From Onthophagus taurus (Eukaryota; Arthropoda; Insecta; Coleoptera; Scarabaeidae), in assembly GCF_036711975.1 (NCBI RefSeq), contig NC_091970.1, positions 3,975,501 through 4,039,500 of the forward strand: 64,000 nt of DNA, read 5' to 3'. The position numbers and the translations under genes were made by a program. Position 1 is the first letter of the stretch. Each line of letters begins with the position of its first letter. Shown here one piece after another: positions 34,980 through 45,899 of this stretch. The notes under the pieces were generated by a model. That model was not told where the DNA came from and did no database searches. It was given only the letters and a program-made list of their open reading frames with translations.

Positions 34980-36038
34980 CTAATTACATTCATCATCGTG
35001 ATTATTTTTTTGACAAAAAACAAGATAGCACATTAAAATTAAACTAACACATAAAGTTCCAATACTTAAATACTTCATCATCGCTAAATCGTACAAAAAA
35101 TCTTTATTATCTTCTTCTTCTTCGTCCTCATCGATTTCGTTATTATCCCGACAAGAAATTCCAAAGATGTTCGGTTCGTTAATAATTTCACCGCGCGTAA
35201 AAAACGCGTTGTGAATCTTGGACATCGTCATAGCTAAGGAATCGCATTCGAAATCGTTGTTTGCCAGATTTATAGTCGGATGTACGTTTCTAGCGTTGGG
35301 GAATTCAAAAACAACCAGTTTATTATCGTTTATGAATAAATCCTGGATAACAGTTCCAACGAAAACGCCCGACGTTAAATGAGTAAGCTCATTATGGCTC
35401 AAATCCAAATGAAATAAATACGGTAATAAAGAGAATGTTCCGATTTTAATTGATTTTAACGAGTTGTGCGATAAATTTAGCTTTTCTAGCGTTGAGATGT
35501 CTTGGAATATACCCAAAGGTAACACGTTTTCTTCATCGTCTGATGATATCAAATTGTAGCTTAAATCGAGCTTTTTTAATCCGTGCATGTTCAAAAATGC
35601 GCCGTGCTCGATTTGTTTTAAAGCGTTCGAAGATAAATTTAACTCCAAAGTGCTTGAGTGATTAAAAATTTCTTTTGGAAGTGTTTCGATATTGTTTTCG
35701 GAGAGATCCAAAATTCTTAAAAAGGGGAGTTGAGTTCGAAACGTTTCCGCGCTAAAAGCGCCGAACTCAATTTCTTCGATTACGTTTCCTGATAAAGAGA
35801 TTTTTCGGAGTTGACGAAAATCATCAAAACTCCCCGATGAAATTTTTGTTATATTACTTTGAGTGATATTTACAGTTACAACCAGTTCGGATTTTAACGG
35901 CTTGATGTTTTCGAAGTTATCAAATAAATTGTCGCAATCAATGCTTGATCGGGAATCGATGTAAGTGTGAAGAATACAACCGGGAGTGACTTGATGCAAG
36001 AGTTTTAAAAGCGATGTTAAAAGGAGAAGCGTTTTCAT
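34980..36038 (-). CDS. Leucine-rich-repeat type I membrane protein
   Basis: One coding exon, 352 residues. Residues 1-19 are a signal peptide (MKTLLLLTSLLKLLH). LRRs run about 60-285, with clear consensus in FLRILDLSENNIETLP, LKKLDLSYNLIS, LEKLNLSHNSLKSI and LFHLDLSHNELTHL. A run of Asp/Glu (EIDEDEEEEDNKDF) follows, then one membrane segment at about 323-342 and a 10-residue tail ending DDECN. It therefore probably has an extracellular LRR domain and a very short cytoplasmic tail. A 47-nt leader intron (36091-36045) ends just before the ATG. LRR proteins of this build serve as adhesion or recognition receptors in insects; the ligand is unknown and I cannot tie it to a named fly gene. Confidence 0.85.
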   Translation of the reverse strand: MKTLLLLTSLLKLLHQVTPGCILHTYIDSRSSIDCDNLFDNFENIKPLKSELVVTVNITQSNITKISSGSFDDFRQLRKISLSGNVIEEIEFGAFSAETFRTQLPFLRILDLSENNIETLPKEIFNHSSTLELNLSSNALKQIEHGAFLNMHGLKKLDLSYNLISSDDEENVLPLGIFQDISTLEKLNLSHNSLKSIKIGTFSLLPYLFHLDLSHNELTHLTSGVFVGTVIQDLFINDNKLVVFEFPNARNVHPTINLANNDFECDSLAMTMSKIHNAFFTRGEIINEPNIFGISCRDNNEIDEDEEEEDNKDFLYDLAMMKYLSIGTLCVSLILMCYLVFCQKNNHDDECN

Positions 36039-36438
36039 TGTTATCTAAGAATTTCAGTTATTATTATAATACAAAAAAAATTTAATCTTACTTGGGTAAT
36101 AACGAAATAAGTCGAGAATGATGTTTACTGAGTGAATGCTGGAATTGGACTGAAACGCAAATTTTTTTCATGGACAATTTAGAACAGCAATTAACTTATT
36201 TTTTTGTAAAGTTCACACAATTCATTAAATCTTCTTTATGGTTCATTCACTTAAATTGAAGAATTTTTTTTATTATTTCTATATTTTATTCAACAAATGA
36301 GTCTTGTAGCTTTAATTTAAGATGATAACTCTTCAAAATAAACAGGCGACGAAATTTAAAAAAGAAATTTAATTAGTTAATAACGCCATCTAGCGATTAC
36401 GTTGTCAATTTGACAGTTTGACGTTTTTTCCTAAAATC

Positions 36439-36505
36439 TTTCTAGTTCTAGGTCTAGTGTTAGTTCTGGTTTTAGTTCAATAAAAATATGCAACATAGTG
36501 AAATA
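36439..36505. repeat. Fragment of palindromic CTAGTTCTAGG element
   Basis: TTTCTAGTTCTAGGTCTAGT followed by GTTCAATAAAAATATGCAAC; only one arm remains. Confidence 0.65.
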
Positions 36506-36619
36506 TGCGTATAAATGATGTGTTTCCAGACTTTTATGCCACCCTGTATAATACTATCAAAGCAGAATTTTAGCGTAACAAAAAACATATAAGAAAACAC
36601 TTTACTAGTTCATAATATA

Positions 36620-37359
36620 CAGTGTGCTGCAAAATTATGGAATAAATTCAATAAAATCTTTATAATCAATATTTTCTAAAAACACATTTTGAGCCTATTT
36701 TCACTTCCCGATAGTCATTTGTTTTTAAGTTATGAATGCGTCATATGAATTTTATTACTCAATATAGAAGGATATTTTTTTCAAAGGGAACATTTGGAAA
36801 ATTTTGAAAAAAATCACTTTTAAAGTATAAATTTTTATTTTATTTGAAGATGAAGTAATTTTTTTAAAATACTGTTGATGACGACATAACTTAAAAACAA
36901 ATTACCGTTGATTTTGAAAAACCAAAAAGGACTTGTTTCTCCATTTGTGATTTAAATGAAAAATGTTTCAAATAAAAGTTTCCTGGTTAATTATGGCACA
37001 TATTCTGGCTACATTTTTTGTTTATATTGTTCTTAGTTTCGTTGCTATGGTAACCAACATTGTTAACTTAAACCCATTTAAGACATTTGTTTTTTTACAT
37101 ATTTTTGACAGATCATATTTCATTCTATTCGATGGATATATCACATCACCAGGTTTTATAGGAAAAAATTTCAATTTTCTGAAAATATTTAATCAGCAAA
37201 TTAGAATCAAAGTAGGAACTGAAATGTCGCTTGATAAACAACGAATTGAAATTGTAATGATGTGTGCGTATTGCGATAGAATTTTAAACTGAAACATTTT
37301 TCATTTAAATCACAAATGGCGTATTTACTAGCTATATTCCATACTTTTGTTCCACTCTG
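36620..37359. mobile_element. Non-autonomous Tc1/mariner-type element, 740 bp, TA flanks
   Basis: Left end CAGTGTGCTGCAAAATTATG and right end (reverse strand) CAGAGTGGAACAAAAGTATG align with few differences. Both continue GAATA, and both are flanked by TA. Inside lies a perfect 30-bp inverted repeat, 36941-36970 with 37290-37319. The frame 36963-37292 inside it is hydrophobic with no transposase motif, so I do not call a gene. Confidence 0.8.
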
Positions 37360-37369
37360 TATCATTCAT

Positions 37370-37690
37370 TCCTATCATTCCTCTCTGTATCATTAATGAC
37401 AGATTTAGACCTAAGAGAAAACATTATAACACCGCTACCTTAGTATATAAATAACTTTTATCGTCAAATACATTTCGTATCATAAATGGGAGGTGTACAC
37501 CTAGAAGAAGACATTGTAGTACTCCTACCTCGGCCGCAAGCGACTTCGGCTCAAAACTATAACATCACAGCCTTGGTATATAAACTATTATCGTGAAATA
37601 TATATCATATCATCAATGAAGGATTTAAATCTAAAAGAAGACATTGTAACACTTCAGCCTCGGCCGCAAGCGACCTCGGTTCAAAACTAT
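37370..37690. repeat. 130-bp tandem satellite, about 2.5 copies
   Basis: CCTCGGCCGCAAGCGAC at 37528 and 37658, exactly 130 bp apart. Each copy has GAAGAAGACATTGTA before it and CAAAACTAT(A/G)A(C/T)ATC after it. A weaker third copy lies at 37390-37480 without the core. The same unit is found inside the hAT element at 40.9 kb. Confidence 0.8.
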
Positions 37691-37859
37691 GATATCGCAT
37701 TGTATTGGATGACAGTAATTTTAAAATCTTATATAAACACTCCCTTAACATTAAAAGTATGTTACTAATGGTAATTATTTGTGAAATAACTAAAATTTCA
37801 AATTGTATAACCGGAAGTTGTTCTTTACACGAAGAAATGGTGGTAAAAACCATTTCAAA

Positions 37860-38220
37860 TCGTTTTTAGACAGAAGGAGATTTACAGTGTGAGATTCTAT
37901 ATATGTTCTTCCTCAAACGCTCGTTCTTGGCACATTTTCGAAATACCGAGCTGGTTTAAGTTATTTTTACGGTCGATCCACACGCCATCGGTCCATTGAA
38001 CAATTGTGAAAGACGCTAATTAAGTAATTAGCGACGTTTTTCAACGCGAAAACAGACATTTTTTAGCAAACTTTTCTATTTCTTTTTAGGTGAATTCTCC
38101 AAATGGGGCCTTTTTGTATTTATTTTTTTATCGAATTCTATTTTTGGATATTACCCAGATGTTTTCGTAATAGAATTTGCCCTTGGGTAAATAAAAAAAA
38201 ATAATAAACGGAAACATCAA
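37860..38220. other. Intergenic AT-rich DNA
   Basis: Nothing recognisable apart from a short inverted repeat TAATTAAGTAATTAG near 38014. Confidence 0.4.
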
Positions 38221-38299
38221 TTAAAACTGAATTAGCTTAGCGGGTTACATAAAAAAAATTTATTTGTGAATTTTCTAATTAAATTGAGGTCGAAAAAAA

Positions 38300-38700
38300 A
38301 ACAACATTCTTTCTCAATGGGTAATAGAAGAGTACGAGTTAATGTTGATGATGGTTGGTAGCTCGATTTTCCGCATTCACGACTCCCGGAGACAGAAGTA
38401 GCAATACCGTACGTCAACGCCGCGGAGAGAATAAAGAAGGGCACGCTCTCTGTTGTCGTATAGATTCAAAAAAAACTGCTTCGGAGGAGTAGAAACTGAA
38501 ACGGTTGCTGCAGTGTTCATCGTTATACGAGCCTGGGCGATATCGATCATTTTTTGTTCGACGGGTCTCCGTTTCCAGCCTCTCTGGATATTCACGACCG
38601 ATCGGTGGTTTATCTGCTCGACGGCATTGTAAAGACCTCGCTGCTTTGCTCCCGCTTCCAACAACCTAAGAAAAACTTTACGAGTTTAAGCTCACAAAAA
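38300..38700. other. GC-richer block with overlapping frames on both strands
   Basis: Frames 38377-38664 (-), 38232-38444 (-) and 38554-38751 (+) overlap and lack domains. Possibly regulatory. Confidence 0.25.
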
Positions 38701-38999
38701 AATGTAGGAAGAGATGTTTTTTTGAAATTTAATTTTTTAAACATTTTATAGAACAATCTCATGCAGACAAACAATTAATCGCCCTACAAGAGAAGAGGTT
38801 GTCTTAAAAGAGTAAGAAGGACCACAACTCGCACTAACAACAACAACAACCGGTCCCATGAGTAGAGAAGAGTTGGAGTTCGCATGAGCAGGACCGATAT
38901 TTACTGCCCGCGGCCCGTATTAATAGTTCGTTGCGAAATTTATAGATAGTGTACCGATAAGCGCGCTTATAAATCAGATTGTTATCATTTATTGCGCCC

Positions 39000-39372
39000 G
39001 GTGCGTCGTTCAACATTCGCCCATCGTCTCTCTCTCTCTCTCTTTCTATGCGGCTCTTACAAGAAAACGTACACAGAATATCTCCGGGTAAGCTTAGCTT
39101 GCGTGCTTGTGCTCCTCGATTCTCGACTTCGTTCCTTTACCCCGTAAATCGCAAATAGAAACCGACAACGAAGGCCCCACACCAACAATCTTTCCAATCC
39201 TTCCAATCTTTCCAAAAACCAAAATTTTCTTGGTTGTCATTTTTTAAAACATTAAAAAGTATTGAAAGAGAAACTATAAACGTCGGCGCCGCTTGCGTAA
39301 GTAACAAGTTAAGTGAAGACGATAAAAAGTGTTAAAGAACTCGAACTCTCCGGAACTAAGAAGAAGAAGATG
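39000..39372 (+). promoter_or_regulatory. Candidate promoter and leader of an unnamed + strand gene
   Basis: A (CT)n run at 39028-39048, the type of sequence bound by GAGA factor, is followed by about 300 bp of leader-like DNA. This ends in AAGAAGAAGATG directly before a GTAAGA donor at 39373. Confidence 0.35.
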
Positions 39373-39523
39373 GTAAGAAATATAAAGAAGAAAAAGAAAA
39401 TCTCGGGACACGTGCGCCCGGTTCTTTAAAGATTTTTCTTTGCCGCGTAACAGGAGGAGATCTTTTTACGGTTCCCCAAGGAGCCGTTCCCGTATCGACT
39501 ACGAGGTCTTAACGGGGCCCCCG
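39370..39523 (+). CDS. Possible first coding exons of an unnamed gene
   Basis: ATG at 39370-39372 ends the first exon. The intron is 39373-39453 (81 nt, GTAAGA...AACAG), and the second exon 39454-39523 ends before GTAAGG. Joined, it reads MEEIFLRFPKEPFPYRLRGL and a few more residues, with one base left over. Both splice sites are strong and the frame is open, but I do not recognise the peptide and found no clear next exon. Another frame of the same exon is open too (RRSFYGSPRSRSRIDYEVL), so the reading frame is not certain. Confidence 0.4.
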
Positions 39524-40316
39524 GTAAGGATTTAATTGATGTAATTATCCTTTTTTTCTTCGTTTTCCTTAGGTTACTTTACGTGTAATACGATCCAATA
39601 CACGTCGGTGATGTAGCCACCGAAGACTCAAAATAAAATCTCCTAAGATTTATTAATAAAAAAGAATAAAAAATGGTTTGGCCTCTTTATTTTGTGGTCA
39701 ACGACACTTAGAGAGCAACGACAACTGCGACGACGACGACCACGAAAGTGTGTATAATAAATATATGAAAGGGGGTCCTGGACATTTGTTTATGTGGAGC
39801 AAGTTAAGGCGCGCTCTCTGTCGCCGTCGCTGCAGAATTAATTTATTCAACGTATGGAGGGAAAAAACACGTCTAACGCGGGCTTATTACGCTGTCACTT
39901 ATAAATTGGTCGCATTAAAGTTATTCAGATCGATCTGCGATAACGCGATGACTTTGCCCCGCTTATAAGGAAGAACGAGAAGAAGTAGAAGAAGAAGTGG
40001 AGATCATCGATCGACAGAAGCGGAGGACTTTTCTATTTCTTCTATGTTTATAATATCTAATCGAGCAGCACAACCTAAAAATATCAAATTTAATTTTACT
40101 TATTTTGAAGATAACATCACCACATGTGTAACCGATCCATCAAAATGTAGGAAGTTGATTGTACTACAATCATCTACAATAGTTTCGTGGTGAAATATAA
40201 CCTAAGGCTATGCTTCGTCGTTCTTGTCGAACAACGTGATTTTGAAAGCACATCTTGGGATATTTATGATGATGCAGGAGAAAACGGGATGTTTAAAAGG
40301 AAATAATCGTTTATAT
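39524..40316. other. Intergenic or intronic DNA
   Basis: A frame at 39678-39968 has no recognised domain. Nothing else is supported. Confidence 0.35.
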
Positions 40317-41123
40317 CAGTGATTCCTAAACTGTGTATAGGGTGGCCCAAATTCGTTGTCCGCATAGATTATCTTCGAAACTAAAAGAGATACAAAAAAA
40401 GTAACTTACATGTTATGATCTCGTCTTTCGAAATGACAAACGTGAATATCTCACTTATTACCAAAGATGGAGTATTATAATTAAAACATTGTACGAGGAA
40501 TTTATTTTTTTCTGCTATGTAGTTTGTTGGGTATATGTCTTATAGTTATTGAATAATTAACAAAAATTCTTTTTGTTCCTTCTAAAACCATGGTGATGAC
40601 CATACTATGATATAAACTAATGTTCTTAAGTCATTACATCTTTGAGTAGTAGGCTTAGGTCGATGTTAAATTGTTTCAAAATACGAAACGTCAAGTGTAA
40701 CAACAAACTGAATCAAACTGAATGAATTTAGAAAATTATGAAAAATTAATAATACCAAAACTAACCTTATCCAATCATTTTATCCTGGATGATTGACAGG
40801 CGGAAACAAAACTGACCTACCCTAACATCCCTTAACGCTATAATTGGGGTTTCAAAAGAAAACTGACCTATCCTCCTAACATTCGTTCGTTATCGTCAGT
40901 TACATATCATATAATTAATGATGAATTTTGATCTAAAAGAAGACATTGTTACGCTTCTGACTCGGCCGCAAGCGACCTCGGCTCAAAGTTATAACCCCTC
41001 GGTATATATATATATAACTATTATCATTAAATATATATCATGTCATGGTGTAGTCATGATGCACTTTTCACCAGTTTGTGTTTCTTCATTAAAAATAGTA
41101 TCAAAAAAGTTTAAGAACCACTG
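40317..41123. mobile_element. Non-autonomous hAT-type element, 807 bp, 8-bp target duplication
   Basis: The left end CAGTGATTCCTAAACTGTGT and the right end on the reverse strand, CAGTGGTTCTTAAACTTTTT, are inverted copies. The flanks are GTTTATAT (40309-40316) and GTTTATAA (41124-41131), an 8-bp target duplication with one mismatch, as expected for hAT. It contains one copy of the 130-bp satellite unit (core CTCGGCCGCAAGCGACCTCG at 40962). No transposase is present. Confidence 0.82.
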
Positions 41124-41131
41124 GTTTATAA

Positions 41132-42780
41132 CAATACATAATAACGTGTTTTTTAAATTTGCGTATCTCTAACGGACAAAATTGATCTCGCGCATTAAAT
41201 TAAGAGGAGTATTAATAATGCCCACGTTAAAATTGGGGTGTCATCAACCCCTAAGTTATTTCGCAAGGGGGAATTTATTAAAATGAGATTTTTTGCACCA
41301 AACCGGTTCTTCCAAAAATATTTAACGAAATAATTCTCAAAGTCGGGAAAAATTTTTATTTAATTGTTTTCATATTAAAACAAGTTCTTTAACTGGATTT
41401 TGACCCCGTGTAGATGGGTAACATGAGGCTTCTCTTGGTTAAACTAGTCCTTCGGAATTCCGTATAACCATCGAAGCAGAAAATGCGCCGTAGGACCTCT
41501 TTGAAGTTGAGAAGACCGACACGGCGACAATTTCACCCTGATATTTTGAAATAAGAACAAAAAGTGATGCGTCTTAACGGAAAGAGAGGAAGCATAAACA
41601 ATCCAAGGCGATATAATAATTATACCCGATTTAGTTTGATAATAAACTTGTTTAGGTTAGTGCAACTTTTATTGCATGCAAATCGAACATAACCCAACAT
41701 TTTTATTTAAATTATTCTTTTTTAAATTTTTTTATGTAGTGGGGTCTTTGGGTAGAGATGAATAGTTTATGTAAATGAACTAAATGTTTACAACTGTCCG
41801 GTGCGAATATGCATATAGTGGAGAGAGGCGGTGGTCAAGCGTTGGATCGTCGAAGAGAAGTTCCCACATACATCGAGAGAAGAGGGGCCGTTTTAGATTG
41901 ACTATCTCAACTTTTATTGATGCCGCGTACGCAGGCGACGACGAGGACGATCTTTTTAAAGCCCCCTCGCAGAACCCCATTTTAATTCGCATTGTAAATC
42001 GATCCCCATCATAAAATCATTTTAATCTTGTTCTATTTCTAAAATCAAAACATCTATTTTCGATGTATTTATTTATTTTTTTTTGTAATAGAGATTATTA
42101 GGAGATTATTAGCCGAGAGTGTGTCGCAACCGAAACGATTCGGGGGACGAACCGTTAAACAAACCCGAAGCGGTTTTTCCTAAGGTCGAAAAGGAGCTTA
42201 GTCATGAAAAATAATAAGAAATCTCTCATGTAACGAAATTACCGGGACCGCCACGGATCGATTGGTCTTGTTTTATGTCTTTTGATTGTTGTACCGCTTC
42301 TTCACGAATTTGTTACTATCGATTTTAACATAACCTCAATTATAAAGTTGATTAAAGTGATCAAGTTTATTATATGCCAATACGGAGAAAGATTATCAAA
42401 CAAAAGTTTACCAAGAGTATCCAAGTTAGTTGATATTTTAATTATATATCAGCTCAGTGTGAACAGTACGGCAATTCACGATATATTAAAACCTGTCAAA
42501 ATTTATTTTTGTATTAATACAAAAATGTTTCGTATAATATTTCCGTATATTGTGATTCAAAATCAATTTTTTAACGTACATTTTCGATGTTTTCTCCAGG
42601 TGGCGCTAAATAGTGATATAAAAGTGATATTTTTGAGGTTATCTTAATAATTAAGGGTTGTATCAAAATTTTTTTTAAATAATGTTTGTGTAGAATCTAA
42701 TAATCAGAAGTAATTTTTGTTTGATACATTTTTCAAAATTTTGGCTAGATGGCGCTGTTTACTAGTATAAAATGATTTTG
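41132..42780. other. Intergenic DNA without recognised genes
   Basis: Frames 41780-41992 (-), 41784-42014 (+) and 42282-42647 (+) have no domains. A CATAACCTCAA motif lies at 42329, and GTGGCGCTAAATAG / TAGATGGCGCTG motifs at 42600 and 42746. Confidence 0.4.
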
Positions 42781-42799
42781 TGAATAGTACGGCTATTCA

Positions 42800-42925
42800 A
42801 AGACGTCTCACGTCTCTCAAGACGGCTAAAGCCGAATGATTCTAGTTCTAGGTCTTGTATTAGGTCTAGTGATAGTGGTAGTACAAAACTAGAACTAACA
42901 CGTCTCTCAAGACTGCTGGTTTCTA
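42800..42925. repeat. Palindromic CTAGTTCTAGG element, rearranged
   Basis: CTCTCAAGACGGCTAAAGCC, TTCTAGTTCTAGGTCTTGTA and a second CGTCTCTCAAGACTG (42900). A following segment (ATGGAAATATATTTTTGTAT) recurs inverted at 47775-47815. Confidence 0.65.
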
Positions 42926-43703
42926 TGGAAATATATTTTTGTATATTGCATCTTAAGTGAAATTCACTGTATAGAGTATCCATGTCATCCAGATCTTATT
43001 TTATCTTTGTGAATTGTACACTTACGTACTCTCATTCGTAGATATCCACGGATATAGACAGTAATTTATAATAGACAGTCTTCGCCGCCGACTTTTAACA
43101 CGTTGTACTTGGTCGCCCGATTCCTGCATAAAGAGGAAAGAAGATAAACACCAACAATGGCAGCTATATCAGCCATCGCCATTCAAGGAAAGAGTATCAC
43201 CCATCTTTGGGACACCTGTATGTACGCGGTGTCCGCGTACTATTATAATCTATATTGAATCAATGATAAACATTTAATTCTCGAATCCGGTGCGGTGCAA
43301 AAACAATGAGTTTGACAACTTTAAAAGTTGTATCCTTCTCACACAAACTTCTATGGCACAGCTTCACTCCCTTCAAGTGTCGGTAATACTAAATGAAATG
43401 TTGGGTTGAGTTCTATTCTGTCCATTTATCTTCCATTTATCAGACTTTATCGTATCAACTAGATCTCACTACATATTAGTCCAAAAAAGCTTACTCAATA
43501 GTTAAGCATTAAGCTTATTCTAGTTCTTAGTAGTAACAACTGAAGATCTAAAAAACAAAACGTTAATTCTTGTTATTAATTTTAATAAATAAAAATGTTC
43601 CTATCTATATATAGATACTTCCTGTAATGTGCGAATTGTGGGAGTTAATAATTAGCCGTTACATTTGGTATAGTTATAGGTAGTGTTGTGGTTTTCCTTG
43701 CAG

Positions 43704-43845
43704 TAGGTGACCCCGCAGTGTGGCACGGGCACGGCGCCCGAGCCCCGGGCGTCACGACGTTGACCCGTACGTGTGCTACCATGGCCTCGACATCCTCCTC
43801 CCGGGCCGGATCTACCAGATTTCAGGGCAGACATTGACTGACGTA
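43704..43845 (+). other. Exon-like GC-rich segment, identity unknown
   Basis: A textbook acceptor (GGTTTTCCTTGCAG, ending at 43703) is followed by 130 bp of GC-rich sequence open in one frame (GDPAVWHGHGARAPGV and on) up to TGA near 43839. No GT donor lies before that stop, so it could only be a terminal exon in this frame. Another frame, starting at 43720, has a protein-like stretch (VDPYVCYHGLDILLPGRIYQ) but is closed just upstream. No domain recognised. Confidence 0.25.
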
Positions 43846-43939
43846 CGATTGCAATTATATCTTGTTGCATCGACTTTGACCCCAACCCAACCAAATGGCT
43901 ACAAGACGTGCCTCGGGTCAAATTTCCACTACTAAATCA

Positions 43940-45385
43940 CTAAATAACTAAATAACAAAATAACGTGTGTTTTAGACAAAATTAAAAAATGAAATAAGAA
44001 AATGTTGAAACGAAATAATTAATAACATAACGAGATAAACGCGGACGTTTCGCATAACTCTCGTGCCATTTCAAGAATGTTAAACGTATCTCCGTGTCTA
44101 CGGTAAACCACGTTAATTATACGTATCTTCCTGTTCCTCTTCTTACCAGTACCATTAATTTCTTCACAATTTTGCAGCAATTTGCAGTTGCATGATTTAA
44201 TTTTCTACGTTGAAAGTTTCAATTACCGCGAACAAAATGTTTTCGCCGTGGGATGTTAATGCGATTTCTGTTCGTAAAGATTTTCGGATTTGTGGAGTGA
44301 GGGAAAAAAGGCAATTAACTGGTAGAGGGAGACGAAGAAGGAGGCGAATTGTGGAAGTGTCTCCGATTAATACTGCGCGTGATGTACCGAAGTCCGACGT
44401 CTTGGTCCCCGTTGGTCGCCTTAGACTATTAATAACGGCAATTACGAGTCGGAGGTGCGGCCCACCTCCTCGACATTCACCAATCATTGCTTGTGTGGAC
44501 ACGGGAAAACTAATAGAGATTGTTTTAAGAAGGGGAATTTCTTTCTTTTATAAATTATTAGTTTATCAAAGTGAGAACTGTCAAAGCGATTGAATTTTAG
44601 AACGTCACATATGTGAATTTACTTTGTATGTGGAGGGAAGAGTTAAAATTATAACTCTTGGTGGACGTATTAATGGTCATAGCGCGGATGCCCAACATAA
44701 ATCCGGATGAACGAAGAGGGAAAGAAGAAAAGGAGAGAGGGTATCATCGGCAGCCAGTCTTCGCTGGGGCCGCTACAAATAACGGCAACGCAACAACTCG
44801 CCGTATTAATTACTAGGAATCGCGAGCGACCACACCCAAAACCATCCGAAAACGACCTCAACGACCTCCAACGAATCCACATTTTCTTCTTTTCGTTATT
44901 TTTTCATCTCATTCATAACTTTTTATCAATTAATATTTTAAAAAATTATTTACTAGAATTCAAAAAAGTTGATTCTAACCGTTTCCTCTTAGCAGCGGTT
45001 ATTGGGGTTTCCGGGCAAAGTTGAGACCCTCCTCGGGCCTTTACAGATTGAGATAGTGCCCGAACGGTTCTGCGAGAGTCAATTTAAAATGATAATTTAC
45101 AAGTTGAATCGTGTACATCGATGATATAATTGACCAAGACTTATTTTTATTATTTTTTTTTTTTGATAAACATCAACATATAATAAAGTTAAAAAACTAA
45201 TTATTAATAAACTTCGGACTTAATTTGAATATAAATTTTCTTTAATGTCACACTACGCGCGACATCTATGAATTAATAGTTTAACCTATAACAGTCGAGA
45301 TATGAACCAATCTGCCACTTTATAAAAATCTGTTTTCGGTCGATTAAAGATTAATTTTGAAATCGTACTTGATTCATTTTAAGTG
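43940..45385. other. Intergenic DNA with GC-rich spots
   Basis: Overlapping opposite-strand frames at 44197-44593 and 44670-45024 have no known domains and are Arg/Ser-biased. I see no supported gene. Confidence 0.35.
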
Positions 45386-45388
45386 TTT

Positions 45389-45845
45389 CAAGCGCTCTTC
45401 ACATGATCAATATCAATCAATATATATTGTCAATATGGCCAATAAATCTATTGACAAACTATAATTGCCTCAGACTATTAATATTTATTGACAATCTACT
45501 TACAATTAGTTTTGCGTTGGCAGTCAAAGATGTCATGTCATGTTTGCATGTGTTAATGAACCATCCGGAGAATTAATAGCACTTTTGTCCATTAAAGTAT
45601 ATCTGTTTGAATTCATTATTACACGATATAATCCGTAATATAATCCTACTAACGTAGGATTGTCAATATCTCCCTCAGACTGTCCATATTTATTGTCAAT
45701 ATATCAAATATTTTCGTTTTCGTCAAACTATCCCATCAATATTTTTAATATTGACAATATGTCAATCTTTCTACTCACACGTTCAATAATATTGTCAATA
45801 CTCAGATATTGACAATATTTATATTGATCGTCTGAAGGGCGCTTT
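45389..45845. mobile_element. MITE with about 23-bp inverted ends and TATTGACAATAT-rich interior
   Basis: Left end AAGCGCTCTTCACATGATCA, right end on the reverse strand AAGCGCCCTTCAGACGATCA, both continuing ATA. The interior is packed with ATTGTCAATAT / ATATTGACAAT motifs in both directions. No target duplication was clear. No coding capacity. Confidence 0.75.
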
Positions 45846-45899
45846 AGTTAAAAAATTGCTTTTTTCAACATTAAAAAACAATTCAAAATATAAACCAAA

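Noticed and set aside
36963..37292. 109-codon hydrophobic frame
   Set aside because: It lies inside a transposon-like element between perfect inverted repeats and has no known motif.
42282..42647. 121-codon frame on the + strand
   Set aside because: Ile/Phe-rich composition of AT-rich DNA, no family resemblance, and it spans known dispersed motifs.
44197..44593. Opposite-strand frames of 101 and 127 codons
   Set aside because: They overlap almost fully on opposite strands, are Arg/Ser-rich and have no recognised domain.
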